From Streptomyces sp. ADI95-17 (GTDB taxonomy: Bacteria > Actinomycetota > Actinomycetes > Streptomycetales > Streptomycetaceae), in assembly GCF_003846175.1 (NCBI RefSeq), contig NZ_ML123050.1, positions 780,409 to 844,408 on the forward strand: DNA of 64,000 bases, given 5' to 3'. This document shows positions 37,378 through 44,343 of this stretch, one piece after another. A model generated the notes under the pieces. The model was given only the letters and a program-made list of their open reading frames with translations. It made no database searches and had not been told where the DNA came from. Position 1 is the stretch's first letter; each line of letters starts with the position of its first letter. The position numbers were made by a program, and so were the translations under genes.

Positions 37378-38073
37378 TCAGGCGGGGGCGGTTCGGCACT
37401 CCGGGTGGCCCCAGCCGTTGGGGTTCTTGGCGATCATGTCCTGTGCCGCGTAGGGCTTTCCGCAGTGGCAGCGGCCGGCGAACCTGGCCTTGATGGTGCC
37501 CCCGGAACGGGCGGGGCGTGCCGCGCCCGTCGTCTTCTTCGCCGCCTCGCCGCCGCGCCGGGCCTCGGTCGCCCGGGCGGGGGCGGGGGTCGGCAGCTGC
37601 GCGGAACCGTGCGCGGTTCCGGCCGGCCGCTGCGCCACCGCGGCCTCGCTGGCCGCCTGGTCGGCGAGCGCGTTGAGCGGGTCGCCGTCGACCTGGTGGG
37701 CCGGGACGTAGGTGAAGCGCACGGTCCGGCCGGTCAGCCGGTCGTCGATGGCGGTCACCAGGTCCCGGTTGGCGACGGGCTTGCCGGCCGAGGTCTTCCA
37801 GCCGTTGCGCTTCCATCCCGGCAGCCACTTGGTCACCGCGTTCATCGCGTACTGCGAGTCCATCCGTACCTCGATCGGCACGGCGGGATCGGTCGACCCC
37901 AACAGCTCAAGCAGCGCGGTGAGTTCGGCGATGTTGTTGGTCGCGTTGCCCAGCGGTCCCGCTTCCCAGCGCTCGGGCCGGCCCTGCGCGTCGGCCACGA
38001 CCCATGCCCAGGCCGCAGGTCCCGGGTTGCCCTTGGACGCCCCGTCACACGCGGCGATGATGCTCTCGTTCAT
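37378..38073 (-). CDS. Ribonuclease HI with extra C-terminal cysteine/histidine domain
   Basis: A 231-residue RNase HI-type enzyme that cleaves RNA in RNA:DNA hybrids. The four acidic active-site residues are all visible: CDGASKGNPGPAAW, NNIAELTALLELL, RMDSQYAMNAVTKWL and LADQAASEA. After about residue 145 there is an Ala/Arg-rich linker and a 35-residue end piece GRCHCGKPYAAQDMIA..GHPEC that could bind zinc. The start MNESIIAACDG was taken from family similarity; an ATG four codons upstream is possible. It is not obviously linked to the exopolysaccharide genes before it. Confidence 0.88.
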   Translation of the reverse strand: MNESIIAACDGASKGNPGPAAWAWVVADAQGRPERWEAGPLGNATNNIAELTALLELLGSTDPAVPIEVRMDSQYAMNAVTKWLPGWKRNGWKTSAGKPVANRDLVTAIDDRLTGRTVRFTYVPAHQVDGDPLNALADQAASEAAVAQRPAGTAHGSAQLPTPAPARATEARRGGEAAKKTTGAARPARSGGTIKARFAGRCHCGKPYAAQDMIAKNPNGWGHPECRTAPA

Positions 38074-38203
38074 GTCCTCGATCATGCCAGCGTCGCGACC
38101 TCCCTCCGGAACCGTGACCCTGAGTGACGATTCGAGGTGCGGTGGCCCGGCGGCGCTGGTTCTCTGATGGAGCCCGCTCTTCCCAACCGCACAAGGAGCG
38201 ATG

Positions 38204-38395
38204 ATGAGCGTTGCACGTGAATCCGGTGACCGTGCGCAGCAGCTGCGCGAGAAGGCCCGGCACATGACCGAGGCCGCCGAGCGCACCACCGACCCTGAGC
38301 AGCGCCAGCGGCTGCAGGAGAAGGCCCGCAAGCTCCAGGAGCAGTGCGAGCAGCAGGGCGACATGGGCGGCGGAAGCATCCGTCCGCCCAAGTGA
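38204..38395 (+). CDS. DUF6381 small helical protein
   Basis: A 63-residue, highly charged protein of the Streptomyces DUF6381 family, function unknown. It is almost entirely alpha-helical, with heptad-like repeats (QLREKARHMTEAAERTT, then RQRLQEKARKLQEQ), so it probably forms a coiled coil. AAGGAG lies five bases before the chosen ATG; an ATG one codon earlier would be too close. It is a stand-alone gene, divergent from the RNase HI gene. Confidence 0.8.
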   Translation: MSVARESGDRAQQLREKARHMTEAAERTTDPEQRQRLQEKARKLQEQCEQQGDMGGGSIRPPK

Positions 38396-38506
38396 CACCT
38401 GCCTCACGCCAACGGCCGACGTCTTGTCGCTCTTCCATGAGTGGGCGGCAAGCCGTCGGCCGCCGTGTTGTCACCGGCATTCATCAGGGGCTGTCGGCGT
38501 CCCTCC

Positions 38507-38574
38507 GGGCTGGTGACGTTCTGTTGACGTTCCGTAGGGCTGTGGACGTTCCTCCGGGCTGTTGACGTTCCTCC
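38507..38574. repeat. 19-bp direct repeats upstream of the PmoA-like gene
   Basis: Two adjacent copies of GGGCTGTKGACGTTCCTCC lie at 38537-38555 and 38556-38574, preceded by degenerate copies beginning near 38507 and 38487. Each complete copy contains TGGACG or TTGACG, and the last supplies the probable -35 hexamer of the catabolic promoter. Confidence 0.75.
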
Positions 38575-38591
38575 GTCGCAGGCCCTAGGTT
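38562..38591 (+). promoter_or_regulatory. Promoter of the PmoA-like catabolic operon
   Basis: TTGACG (38562-38567) and TAGGTT (38586-38591) are separated by 18 bases, closely matching Streptomyces vegetative promoters (TTGACR / TAGRRT). A LacI-type operator begins two bases after the -10 element, covering the expected transcription start. Confidence 0.75.
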
Positions 38592-38593
38592 GC

Positions 38594-38607
38594 GGTAAGC
38601 GCTTTCC
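38594..38607. promoter_or_regulatory. LacI-type operator, site 1
   Basis: GGTAAGCGCTTTCC is a near-perfect palindrome around AGCGCT and matches the shared operator pattern GGAAARCGYTTTCC seen at four other control regions here. It lies immediately downstream of the -10 element, where a bound repressor would block transcription of the operon beginning at 38633. Confidence 0.75.
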
Positions 38608-38632
38608 AGCCGCACCCAGGAGATCTCGGGAC

Positions 38633-39595
38633 ATGAGCAGTCCACTGCGCATCACGCACGCCCACGGTGACCGGATCACGGTCACGGAGGAGCACGGCGG
38701 TATCGATCTGATCAGCTACGTCTACCGGCCGGAAGCGGCCTGGGAAGCCCCCAAGCCGTACATCCACCCCATGCGCACGCTGGCCGACAACGTTGTCACC
38801 GACTATCGGCCCAACGATCACCGTTGGCACAAGGGCCTCCAGATGACGGCCTCCCATCTCTCCGGGCAGAACCTGTGGGGCGGCAACACCTATGTGCACG
38901 GCCAGGACTACGTGCCGCTGCCCGAGCGGGTCGGGTCGATGGCGCACATCGGATTCGACGAGGTGTCGGCCGAGGCCGGGCACGCGGTCGTCGCGGAGCG
39001 GCTGAGCTGGCGCCACAACGACGGCACGCACTGGGCCGACGAGCTGCGCCGGGTCGAGCTGCACGATGTCGAGCACGCCCGATCCGGCTCCGGTGCCACC
39101 GATGCGGGCCCCGGTGGCAGCTGGACGCTGACCTGGTCCAGCGCGATCACCAACCGGCGTACCGAGCCGCTGCTCTTCGGCAGCCCGACGACCCACGGCC
39201 GGGAGGCGGCGGGCTACACGGGCCTCTTCTGGCGCGGACCGCGCGCCTTCCGCGGCGGCCGGATCCTGGGTCCGGACGGGGAGGGCCCGGGGCTGATGGG
39301 GACGCAGGCACCCTGGCTGGCGTACAGCGGCGAACACGACGGCGCCGACGGGCACGCCACGCTGATCTTCCGGCACGCCCCGGAGAACGATCACACGGGA
39401 GCGGGCGGCACCCACCCGGCGCACTGGTTCGTCCGCGACGAGCCCTTCGCGGCCGTCGCCCCGTCCTTCGCCTTCCACGAGGAGCTGGAGCTCGCCCCGG
39501 GCGACACCCTGTCCCGCCGCTACCGGGTCACCGTCGCGGACGGCGCCTGGGACCGGGAGCGGATCACCGACTACCTGGCGGCGCACCCGTGGTGA
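38633..39595 (+). CDS. PmoA/DUF6807-family protein
   Basis: A 320-residue protein of the DUF6807 family, labelled PmoA in databases although it is unrelated to the membrane methane monooxygenase subunit. It is predicted to be a beta-sandwich like galactose-mutarotase folds. Recognisable family positions: KPYIHPMRTLADNVVTDYRPNDHRWHKGLQM, with conserved His residues, then SPTTHGREAAGYTGLFWRGPRAF and THPAHWFVRDEPFAAVAPSFAF. AGGAG lies upstream of the ATG at slightly long spacing. It begins a plus-strand catabolic operon and overlaps the 2-hydroxyacid dehydrogenase (GTGA). Homologues occur in sugar-degradation clusters; the reaction is unknown. Confidence 0.85.
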   Translation: MSSPLRITHAHGDRITVTEEHGGIDLISYVYRPEAAWEAPKPYIHPMRTLADNVVTDYRPNDHRWHKGLQMTASHLSGQNLWGGNTYVHGQDYVPLPERVGSMAHIGFDEVSAEAGHAVVAERLSWRHNDGTHWADELRRVELHDVEHARSGSGATDAGPGGSWTLTWSSAITNRRTEPLLFGSPTTHGREAAGYTGLFWRGPRAFRGGRILGPDGEGPGLMGTQAPWLAYSGEHDGADGHATLIFRHAPENDHTGAGGTHPAHWFVRDEPFAAVAPSFAFHEELELAPGDTLSRRYRVTVADGAWDRERITDYLAAHPW

Positions 39596-40554
39596 ACAAG
39601 GACACCGACGGCCCCGGCCTGTACGTGGAGCTGCCGCTCGACGATTCCGGCCGGGCCCGGCTGCGCGGTCTGTGGACCGGCCCCGTGTGGTTCGCCGAGC
39701 CGGGAACCGCCGCCGCGGCGGACGCCCGGGCGCTCGCGGGCGCCGGCATCGCGCTCGGCAATCCCCGGGCGGCCTGGGTGGCCGAAGCGCCCCGGCTCCG
39801 GTGGCTGCAGCTCGCCTCGGTCGGGATCGACGGCTATCTCGGCCTGGACTGGCCGGTCCTCGGCCGCCGGCTGACCGTCACCAACCTGGGTGACCTCTTC
39901 GCGGGATCGGTGGCCGAGTCGTGCCTGGCGGGCGTCCTGGCGCTGCACCGCGGCATCGATGAGCTCGCGGTGCTGCGTACCCGCGGCACCTGGGCGCAGT
40001 CCGCCGTCCGGCCGCGGCTGCGGCTGCTGTCCGGATCACGGGTCCTGGTGCTGGGCCGGGGGTCCATCGCCCGGAGGTTCGCCGAGCTGCTCGGACCGTT
40101 CGGCTGCCGGGTGTCGCACTTCGCACGCGGCTCGGGCGACATCCGCACACCCGCCGAACTCGACGAGCGGCTGCCCGGCTTCGACGTGGTGGTGGGGCTG
40201 CTGCCCGGCACGCCCGAGACAAACCGGCTGCTCGACGCACGCCGGCTCGCGCTCATGCGGCCGGGGGCCGTTCTGGTGAACGCCGGCCGGGGTTCGCTGG
40301 TGGACGAGGAGGCACTGGTCCGCGAGCTGTCCTCCGGGCGGCTCGGCGGTGCGGTGCTGGATGTGACGGGGCAGGAGCCGCTGCCCGCCGGGCATCCGCT
40401 GTGGTCCTGCCCGAACGTCATCCTCACCCAGCACACCGCGGGTGGCTCCACGGACGAGAGCGCACGGGTCGTCGACCTGTTCGCCGACAACCTGCTCCGG
40501 TTCGGGGCCGGTGAACCGCTGCGCAACCCCGTGCAGTGGACCAGAGGATTCTGA
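39592..40554 (+). CDS. D-2-hydroxyacid dehydrogenase-family oxidoreductase
   Basis: A 320-residue NAD(P)-dependent dehydrogenase of the D-isomer 2-hydroxyacid family, interconverting 2-keto and 2-hydroxy acids. The nucleotide motif VLVLGRGSIARRFAELLGPFG is a GxGxxA variant. The catalytic residues are present: the Arg in VNAGRGSLVDEEAL, the Glu in DVTGQEPLPAGHPLW and the His in TQHTAGGSTDESA. The GTG start overlaps the PmoA-like stop by four bases. It may reduce the 2-keto-3-deoxy acid produced by the next gene, which is inference from order. Confidence 0.88.
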   Translation: MNKDTDGPGLYVELPLDDSGRARLRGLWTGPVWFAEPGTAAAADARALAGAGIALGNPRAAWVAEAPRLRWLQLASVGIDGYLGLDWPVLGRRLTVTNLGDLFAGSVAESCLAGVLALHRGIDELAVLRTRGTWAQSAVRPRLRLLSGSRVLVLGRGSIARRFAELLGPFGCRVSHFARGSGDIRTPAELDERLPGFDVVVGLLPGTPETNRLLDARRLALMRPGAVLVNAGRGSLVDEEALVRELSSGRLGGAVLDVTGQEPLPAGHPLWSCPNVILTQHTAGGSTDESARVVDLFADNLLRFGAGEPLRNPVQWTRGF

Positions 40555-40567
40555 GGACGCGACCGAC

Positions 40568-41809
40568 ATGCCCGAATCAGCTTCCGCGTACCCCGGTGCG
40601 CTCGTCGACGACGGGGTGCGTATCGCGGCACTCCGGCCGGTGCTGCTCAGCGCGCCGTACGCCGATCCGGAGAATCTGGAGGTGCGCGTGGCGCTGCCCA
40701 CGGGGTGGCGCACGACGGGGCTGGTCGAGGTGACCCTGGACGACGGGACGACCGGTCTCGGCGAGGGCTATCTCGCCGTCTTCGCCCCTCAGGTCTTCGT
40801 CTCCACGGTCGAGCTGCTCGCCCCCTACCTGGTCGGGCGTCCGGCCGGGGACCTGGCTGGGCGCTACCGGGACATGGTGGACATCACGGGGTACTGGAGC
40901 CTTCAGGGAGCGGCCCGCCATGTCGTCTCCGCCGTGGAGGCGGCCCTGGTCGACGCCCTCGGGAAACGGGCCGGTGTGCCGGCGTACGAGCTGCTGGGCG
41001 GCCGTCGTACGGACCGGATCCGGCTCTACGCCAGCGGGGGCGACTCGACCTCCCCGGCAGCGATGAGGGACGAGATCGCCGCTGTCGCCGCTCTCGGGAT
41101 CGACACCTTCAAGATCAGGGCACGGGGCCACGAGGCGGACAAGGCGGTGTGGACGCTTGAGCACGCGGCCCCGCACGGAGTCGGGATCGCCGTCGACATG
41201 GCGCAGAACCTTCATGACCCCGGCCAGTCGGCGGCGGACGCGCTGGCGTTCCTCGACGCGGTGCGGGCCGGCACCCGGCGGCCCCTGCGTTTTCTGGAGG
41301 AGCCGCTGGGCCCCGCCCGTACACATGAGTACCCCGAGCTGCGGCGGGCGGCCGGTTGCCCGGTGGCGGGCGGGGAGACCGTCACCACCGCGCGAGAGCT
41401 GCTGGAACGCATGGCCGCCGGTTGCTACGACATGGTGCAGCCGGACGCCACGGTCGTCGGTGGGCCGGTGCAGACGCTGGCCGTCTTCGCGGGTGCCGCG
41501 GAACACGGCGTCGACCCGGTCGTGCACTGCTGGGGCAGTGCGGTGTGCCAGGCGGCCAACTACCACGCCGCGTTCGCCGGTGGCGGTCGGCTGGCCGAGT
41601 GGCCGATGCCCGCATACCCCCTGCGGTCCGAGCTCCTGGTCGAGCCCTTCCGCATCGAGGCGGGCCACCTGCTCGCTCCGCAGGCGCCCGGGCTCGGCGT
41701 CCGGCTCACCCCGCAGACCGAGCGGCGGTACGCCTTCCGCGGTGATGCCGTCTACCGCTGCCTGGCCGCACTGCCACCGGCCGCACCGGGCCGGTGGAGC
41801 GCCGGCTGA
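40568..41809 (+). CDS. Enolase-superfamily (mandelate racemase/muconate lactonizing type) enzyme
   Basis: A 413-residue member of the enolase superfamily, probably a sugar-acid dehydratase acting by Mg-assisted proton abstraction. An N-terminal capping domain is followed by a (beta/alpha)7-barrel. The active-site elements are FKIRAR (KxR in place of the commoner KxK), metal ligands in GIAVDMAQN, FLEEPL and VAGGETV, and a His in VVHCWGS. KxR-type sites occur in some sugar-acid dehydratases, but I cannot name the substrate. The ATG is 14 bases after the dehydrogenase stop, in the same operon. It ends about 90 bases before the LacI gene. Confidence 0.85.
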   Translation: MPESASAYPGALVDDGVRIAALRPVLLSAPYADPENLEVRVALPTGWRTTGLVEVTLDDGTTGLGEGYLAVFAPQVFVSTVELLAPYLVGRPAGDLAGRYRDMVDITGYWSLQGAARHVVSAVEAALVDALGKRAGVPAYELLGGRRTDRIRLYASGGDSTSPAAMRDEIAAVAALGIDTFKIRARGHEADKAVWTLEHAAPHGVGIAVDMAQNLHDPGQSAADALAFLDAVRAGTRRPLRFLEEPLGPARTHEYPELRRAAGCPVAGGETVTTARELLERMAAGCYDMVQPDATVVGGPVQTLAVFAGAAEHGVDPVVHCWGSAVCQAANYHAAFAGGGRLAEWPMPAYPLRSELLVEPFRIEAGHLLAPQAPGLGVRLTPQTERRYAFRGDAVYRCLAALPPAAPGRWSAG

Positions 41810-41867
41810 CCGGGAGACCGGGGCGAGAGCGTCGGCGGCGGGGCCGGATCCTCTTGTTTACACAATG

Positions 41868-41881
41868 GGAAAACGCTTTCA
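41868..41881. promoter_or_regulatory. LacI-type operator, site 2 (own regulator gene)
   Basis: GGAAAACGCTTTCA matches the operator pattern of the other sites and lies eight bases upstream of the -10 element of the LacI-family gene, between the expected -35 and -10 positions. This supports autoregulation. Confidence 0.75.
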
Positions 41882-41888
41882 GTGCGGC

Positions 41889-41894
41889 TATCGT
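41889..41894 (+). promoter_or_regulatory. -10 element for a likely leaderless LacI-gene transcript
   Basis: TATCGT is followed by exactly six bases and the ATG at 41901, the spacing expected for leaderless mRNA. There is no ribosome-binding sequence before the ATG, which supports this. Confidence 0.5.
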
Positions 41895-41900
41895 AGTCCT

Positions 41901-42971
41901 ATGCAGAGCCAGGTCAATCGACGTTCCGCCCGCCCCCGCCCGTCGTCCGCCGTGACGCTCCAGCAGGTCGCGCAGGACGCCGGGGTCTCTCTCGCCACGG
42001 CTTCGCGCGTCCTCAGCGACAGCGACCGCAACGTGACCCAGGAGCTCCAGGAGCGGGTCCTGGAGGCGGCCGCCCGGCTCCGCTACGTGTCCAACGCGCC
42101 CGCCCGCGCGCTGGTGCAGTCCACGACGTCCATCGTCGGCCTGGTCGTGCACGATGTGAACGACGCCTACTACTCCGCCATCGCGGCCGGCGTCATGGAG
42201 GTCGCCCGCGACCACAAGCTCCTGGTGATGCTGGCGGGCACCTTCCACGAGCCCGGACTCCAGGCGGAGTACGTGGCCCGGCTGCGGGCGCAGCGGGCCC
42301 GCGCCGTGGTCCTCGCCGGATCGGGTTTCACCGGTGCGAACCCCGCGCTCGCCCAGGAGCTGGAGGCCTTCGCGGCACAGGGCGGCCGGGTGACCGCGGT
42401 CGCGCACCAGGACCTTCCGGTGGACACGATCGTGCCGGGCAACCGCGAGGGCGGCCGGGCGGTCGCCGAGCACCTCGCCGCACTGGGGCACACCGAGATC
42501 GGCGTCATCTGCGGTCCGCTGGCACTGGTCTCCGTACAGGAACGGCTGCACGGCTTCCTGGAGCGGGCCGCCGAGCTCGGCGTCGTCGTGCAGGAACACC
42601 ATCGCGTCGAGGCCGACTTCACCCGGGAGGGCGGCCGGGCCGCGGCGGTGCGGCTGTTCCGCAGATCGCCGGGGATCACCGCGCTGTTCGCGCTCAACGA
42701 CGCCATGGCGCTGGGGGCGCTCGCCGCGCTCCGTGACGACCTCGGCAGGGGCGTTCCCTCCGATGTCTCCGTCGTCGGCTTCGACGACCTGCCCGTGGCC
42801 GGCGACGTCACGCCCGCGCTCACCACCGTGCGGCTGCCACTGGAGGAGATCGGCCGCCGGGCGCTGCTGCTGGCCCTCGGCGACGCGACGGCCTCGCCGC
42901 GCACGCTCGCCGTGCCTTCGCGCCTGGTGGTGCGGGCCAGTACGGCTCCGCCGCCCCGGGTGACCGCCTGA
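41901..42971 (+). CDS. LacI-family transcriptional repressor
   Basis: A 356-residue regulator. The N-terminal helix-turn-helix is canonical: VTLQQVAQDAGVSLATASRVLSD, followed by the hinge helix region YVSNAPARALVQS. The periplasmic-binding-protein-like sensor domain runs from about residue 75 (TSIVGLVVHDVNDAYYSAIAAGVM) to the end, including ALFALNDAMALGALAALRD and VSVVGFDDLP. Repeated GGAAARCGYTTTCC-type operators, one in its own promoter, fit this class. It is the natural candidate to repress the operons of this region and respond to a sugar or sugar acid. No ribosome site precedes the ATG, so translation may be leaderless. Confidence 0.92.
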   Translation: MQSQVNRRSARPRPSSAVTLQQVAQDAGVSLATASRVLSDSDRNVTQELQERVLEAAARLRYVSNAPARALVQSTTSIVGLVVHDVNDAYYSAIAAGVMEVARDHKLLVMLAGTFHEPGLQAEYVARLRAQRARAVVLAGSGFTGANPALAQELEAFAAQGGRVTAVAHQDLPVDTIVPGNREGGRAVAEHLAALGHTEIGVICGPLALVSVQERLHGFLERAAELGVVVQEHHRVEADFTREGGRAAAVRLFRRSPGITALFALNDAMALGALAALRDDLGRGVPSDVSVVGFDDLPVAGDVTPALTTVRLPLEEIGRRALLLALGDATASPRTLAVPSRLVVRASTAPPPRVTA

Positions 42972-43008
42972 TTTCCTGCCCGGCCACGGAGCTGCCGGGA
43001 GGAGCGAG

Positions 43009-43132
43009 TTGACGCATCAAAGAGGCGGACTCCCCGCTTGATGCACCAAGTTGCCGATCCTTTCCCTGCAACCCTCTTGAAATAATGCATTAACCCCCAG
43101 CACACTGAGGTCAACGCCGATTGACGCGTCAA
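43009..43132. promoter_or_regulatory. Operator array upstream of the GntR/LacI-type regulator
   Basis: Three 12-base palindromic elements share the pattern TTGAYGCRYCAA: TTGACGCATCAA (43009-43020), TTGATGCACCAA (43038-43049) and the perfect palindrome TTGACGCGTCAA (43121-43132). The palindrome TAATGCATTA (43083-43092) lies between. The last element ends 21 bases before the regulator ATG. These are probably binding sites for that regulator and differ from the LacI-type operators. Confidence 0.7.
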
Positions 43133-43153
43133 ATCCGAGAGGGTGGTGGCTGG

Positions 43154-44329
43154 ATGGGTACGTCCGGGCCCAAGTACCAGCGCATCAAGGACGAGTTGCG
43201 GGCGGAGGTGGCTCGTGACGAGTACGAGACCGGTGCTCCGTTCATCACTCAGAACCAGCTGCGCGAGCGCTTCCAGGTCAGCTCCACCACCGCCGTCCGG
43301 GCCCTCAACGACCTTGTCGCCGAAGGGCTGTTGGTCCGGCGGCGCGGCCAGGGGACCTTTGTCGCCGACCCCGGTGACCGGGCGGCCCCGGAGCCCTCAC
43401 CGGCACACCGGTCCGGGGTGATCGCCTGCGTCATCAGCGGCCAGGGGCCCTACCAGTCGGAGGTGCTGCGCGGGATCGAGTCCGGCTCCTCGGAGCGCGG
43501 GATGCGGCTGTTCTTCTCCGACTCCGCCGTCCACATGACCGAGACCGGGCACGCCGCGCACGACGCCTCGCTGGCCCGCCAGGACCAGGCGCTGCGCCAG
43601 GCCGTCGAGGACCGGGTCGACGGCATCATCCTCTATCCCGTCCAGGGCGCGCCCGATTCCGATGTCCTCGACGAGATCAGGCGCCTGCGCATCCCCATGG
43701 TGCTGGTCGACAGGTATTTCCCCGGCCGCGCCATCGACGCGGTCACCGCCGACAACTACGACGTCGGCTACCGGCTCACCGAACATCTGCTGGCCGACGG
43801 CCATGAGCGGATAGCGACGCTCTGGGGCGAGACGCAGTGCACCAGCGTCCACGACCGGATGACCGGGCACAAGCAGGCGCTGCGCGCCCATGACCAGCCG
43901 CTGCTCCCCCAGTTGACCGCGCTGCGCTCGTACACGGCGCTGTCCGAGGACGAGCGCAAGCAGTTGCTGACCGACCTGCTCGGCTCGCCCGAGCCGCCGA
44001 CCGCCCTGCTGTGCGCCCACGGTTTCGCCGTCGCCACCGCCGCCGCCGATCTGGCCTCGCTCGGCATCGCCGTGCCCGACGAGATCGTGCTGGCCGGGAT
44101 GGACGACGCCGGACCCTACGACCTGCTGCCGCTCACCAGCTTCGCCGCCCGGCTCCCCGCCAGGGAGATCGGCCTCCGGGCGGTCGAGCAACTGGTCACC
44201 CGGATCGCGGAGCGCACGACGGGCGAGGACCCGTACCGCAGCGCCGAGCAGATCGTGCTCCCCGTCCGGATCAGGACGCGCGAGTCCGTGCCGGTCCGGC
44301 TCCGTACCGTCGCCGCCCGCCGGCCCTGA
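43154..44329 (+). CDS. GntR-type winged-helix fused to a LacI-type sensor domain
   Basis: A 391-residue regulator with the AraR-like architecture. The N-terminal GntR winged helix (residues ~5-75) shows KYQRIKDELRAEVARDEYETGAPFITQNQL, then TTAVRALNDLVAEGLLVRRRGQGTFVA. A LacI/periplasmic-binding-like effector domain follows from ~85 (GVIACVISGQGPYQSEVLRGIE) with DGIILYPVQ, VLVDRYFPG and VLAGMDDAGPYDLLPLTS. It should sense a monosaccharide and bind the palindrome array upstream of its start. The FAD oxidoreductase gene follows 14 bases later and is presumably in the same transcript. GGTGG precedes the chosen ATG; a TTG start further up overlaps an operator and is unlikely. Confidence 0.9.
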   Translation: MGTSGPKYQRIKDELRAEVARDEYETGAPFITQNQLRERFQVSSTTAVRALNDLVAEGLLVRRRGQGTFVADPGDRAAPEPSPAHRSGVIACVISGQGPYQSEVLRGIESGSSERGMRLFFSDSAVHMTETGHAAHDASLARQDQALRQAVEDRVDGIILYPVQGAPDSDVLDEIRRLRIPMVLVDRYFPGRAIDAVTADNYDVGYRLTEHLLADGHERIATLWGETQCTSVHDRMTGHKQALRAHDQPLLPQLTALRSYTALSEDERKQLLTDLLGSPEPPTALLCAHGFAVATAAADLASLGIAVPDEIVLAGMDDAGPYDLLPLTSFAARLPAREIGLRAVEQLVTRIAERTTGEDPYRSAEQIVLPVRIRTRESVPVRLRTVAARRP

Positions 44330-44343
44330 GGGAGGAGACTCCT

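Noticed and set aside
39800..41860. Methane monooxygenase pathway suggested by the PmoA name
   Set aside because: The DUF6807 family carries the PmoA label by annotation history; the protein is soluble, has no membrane helices, and its neighbours are sugar-metabolism genes.
43009..43132. Assigning the TTGAYGCRYCAA palindromes to the LacI repressor
   Set aside because: They differ in core and length from the GGAAARCGYTTTCC sites shared by the other promoters and lie upstream of the GntR-headed regulator.
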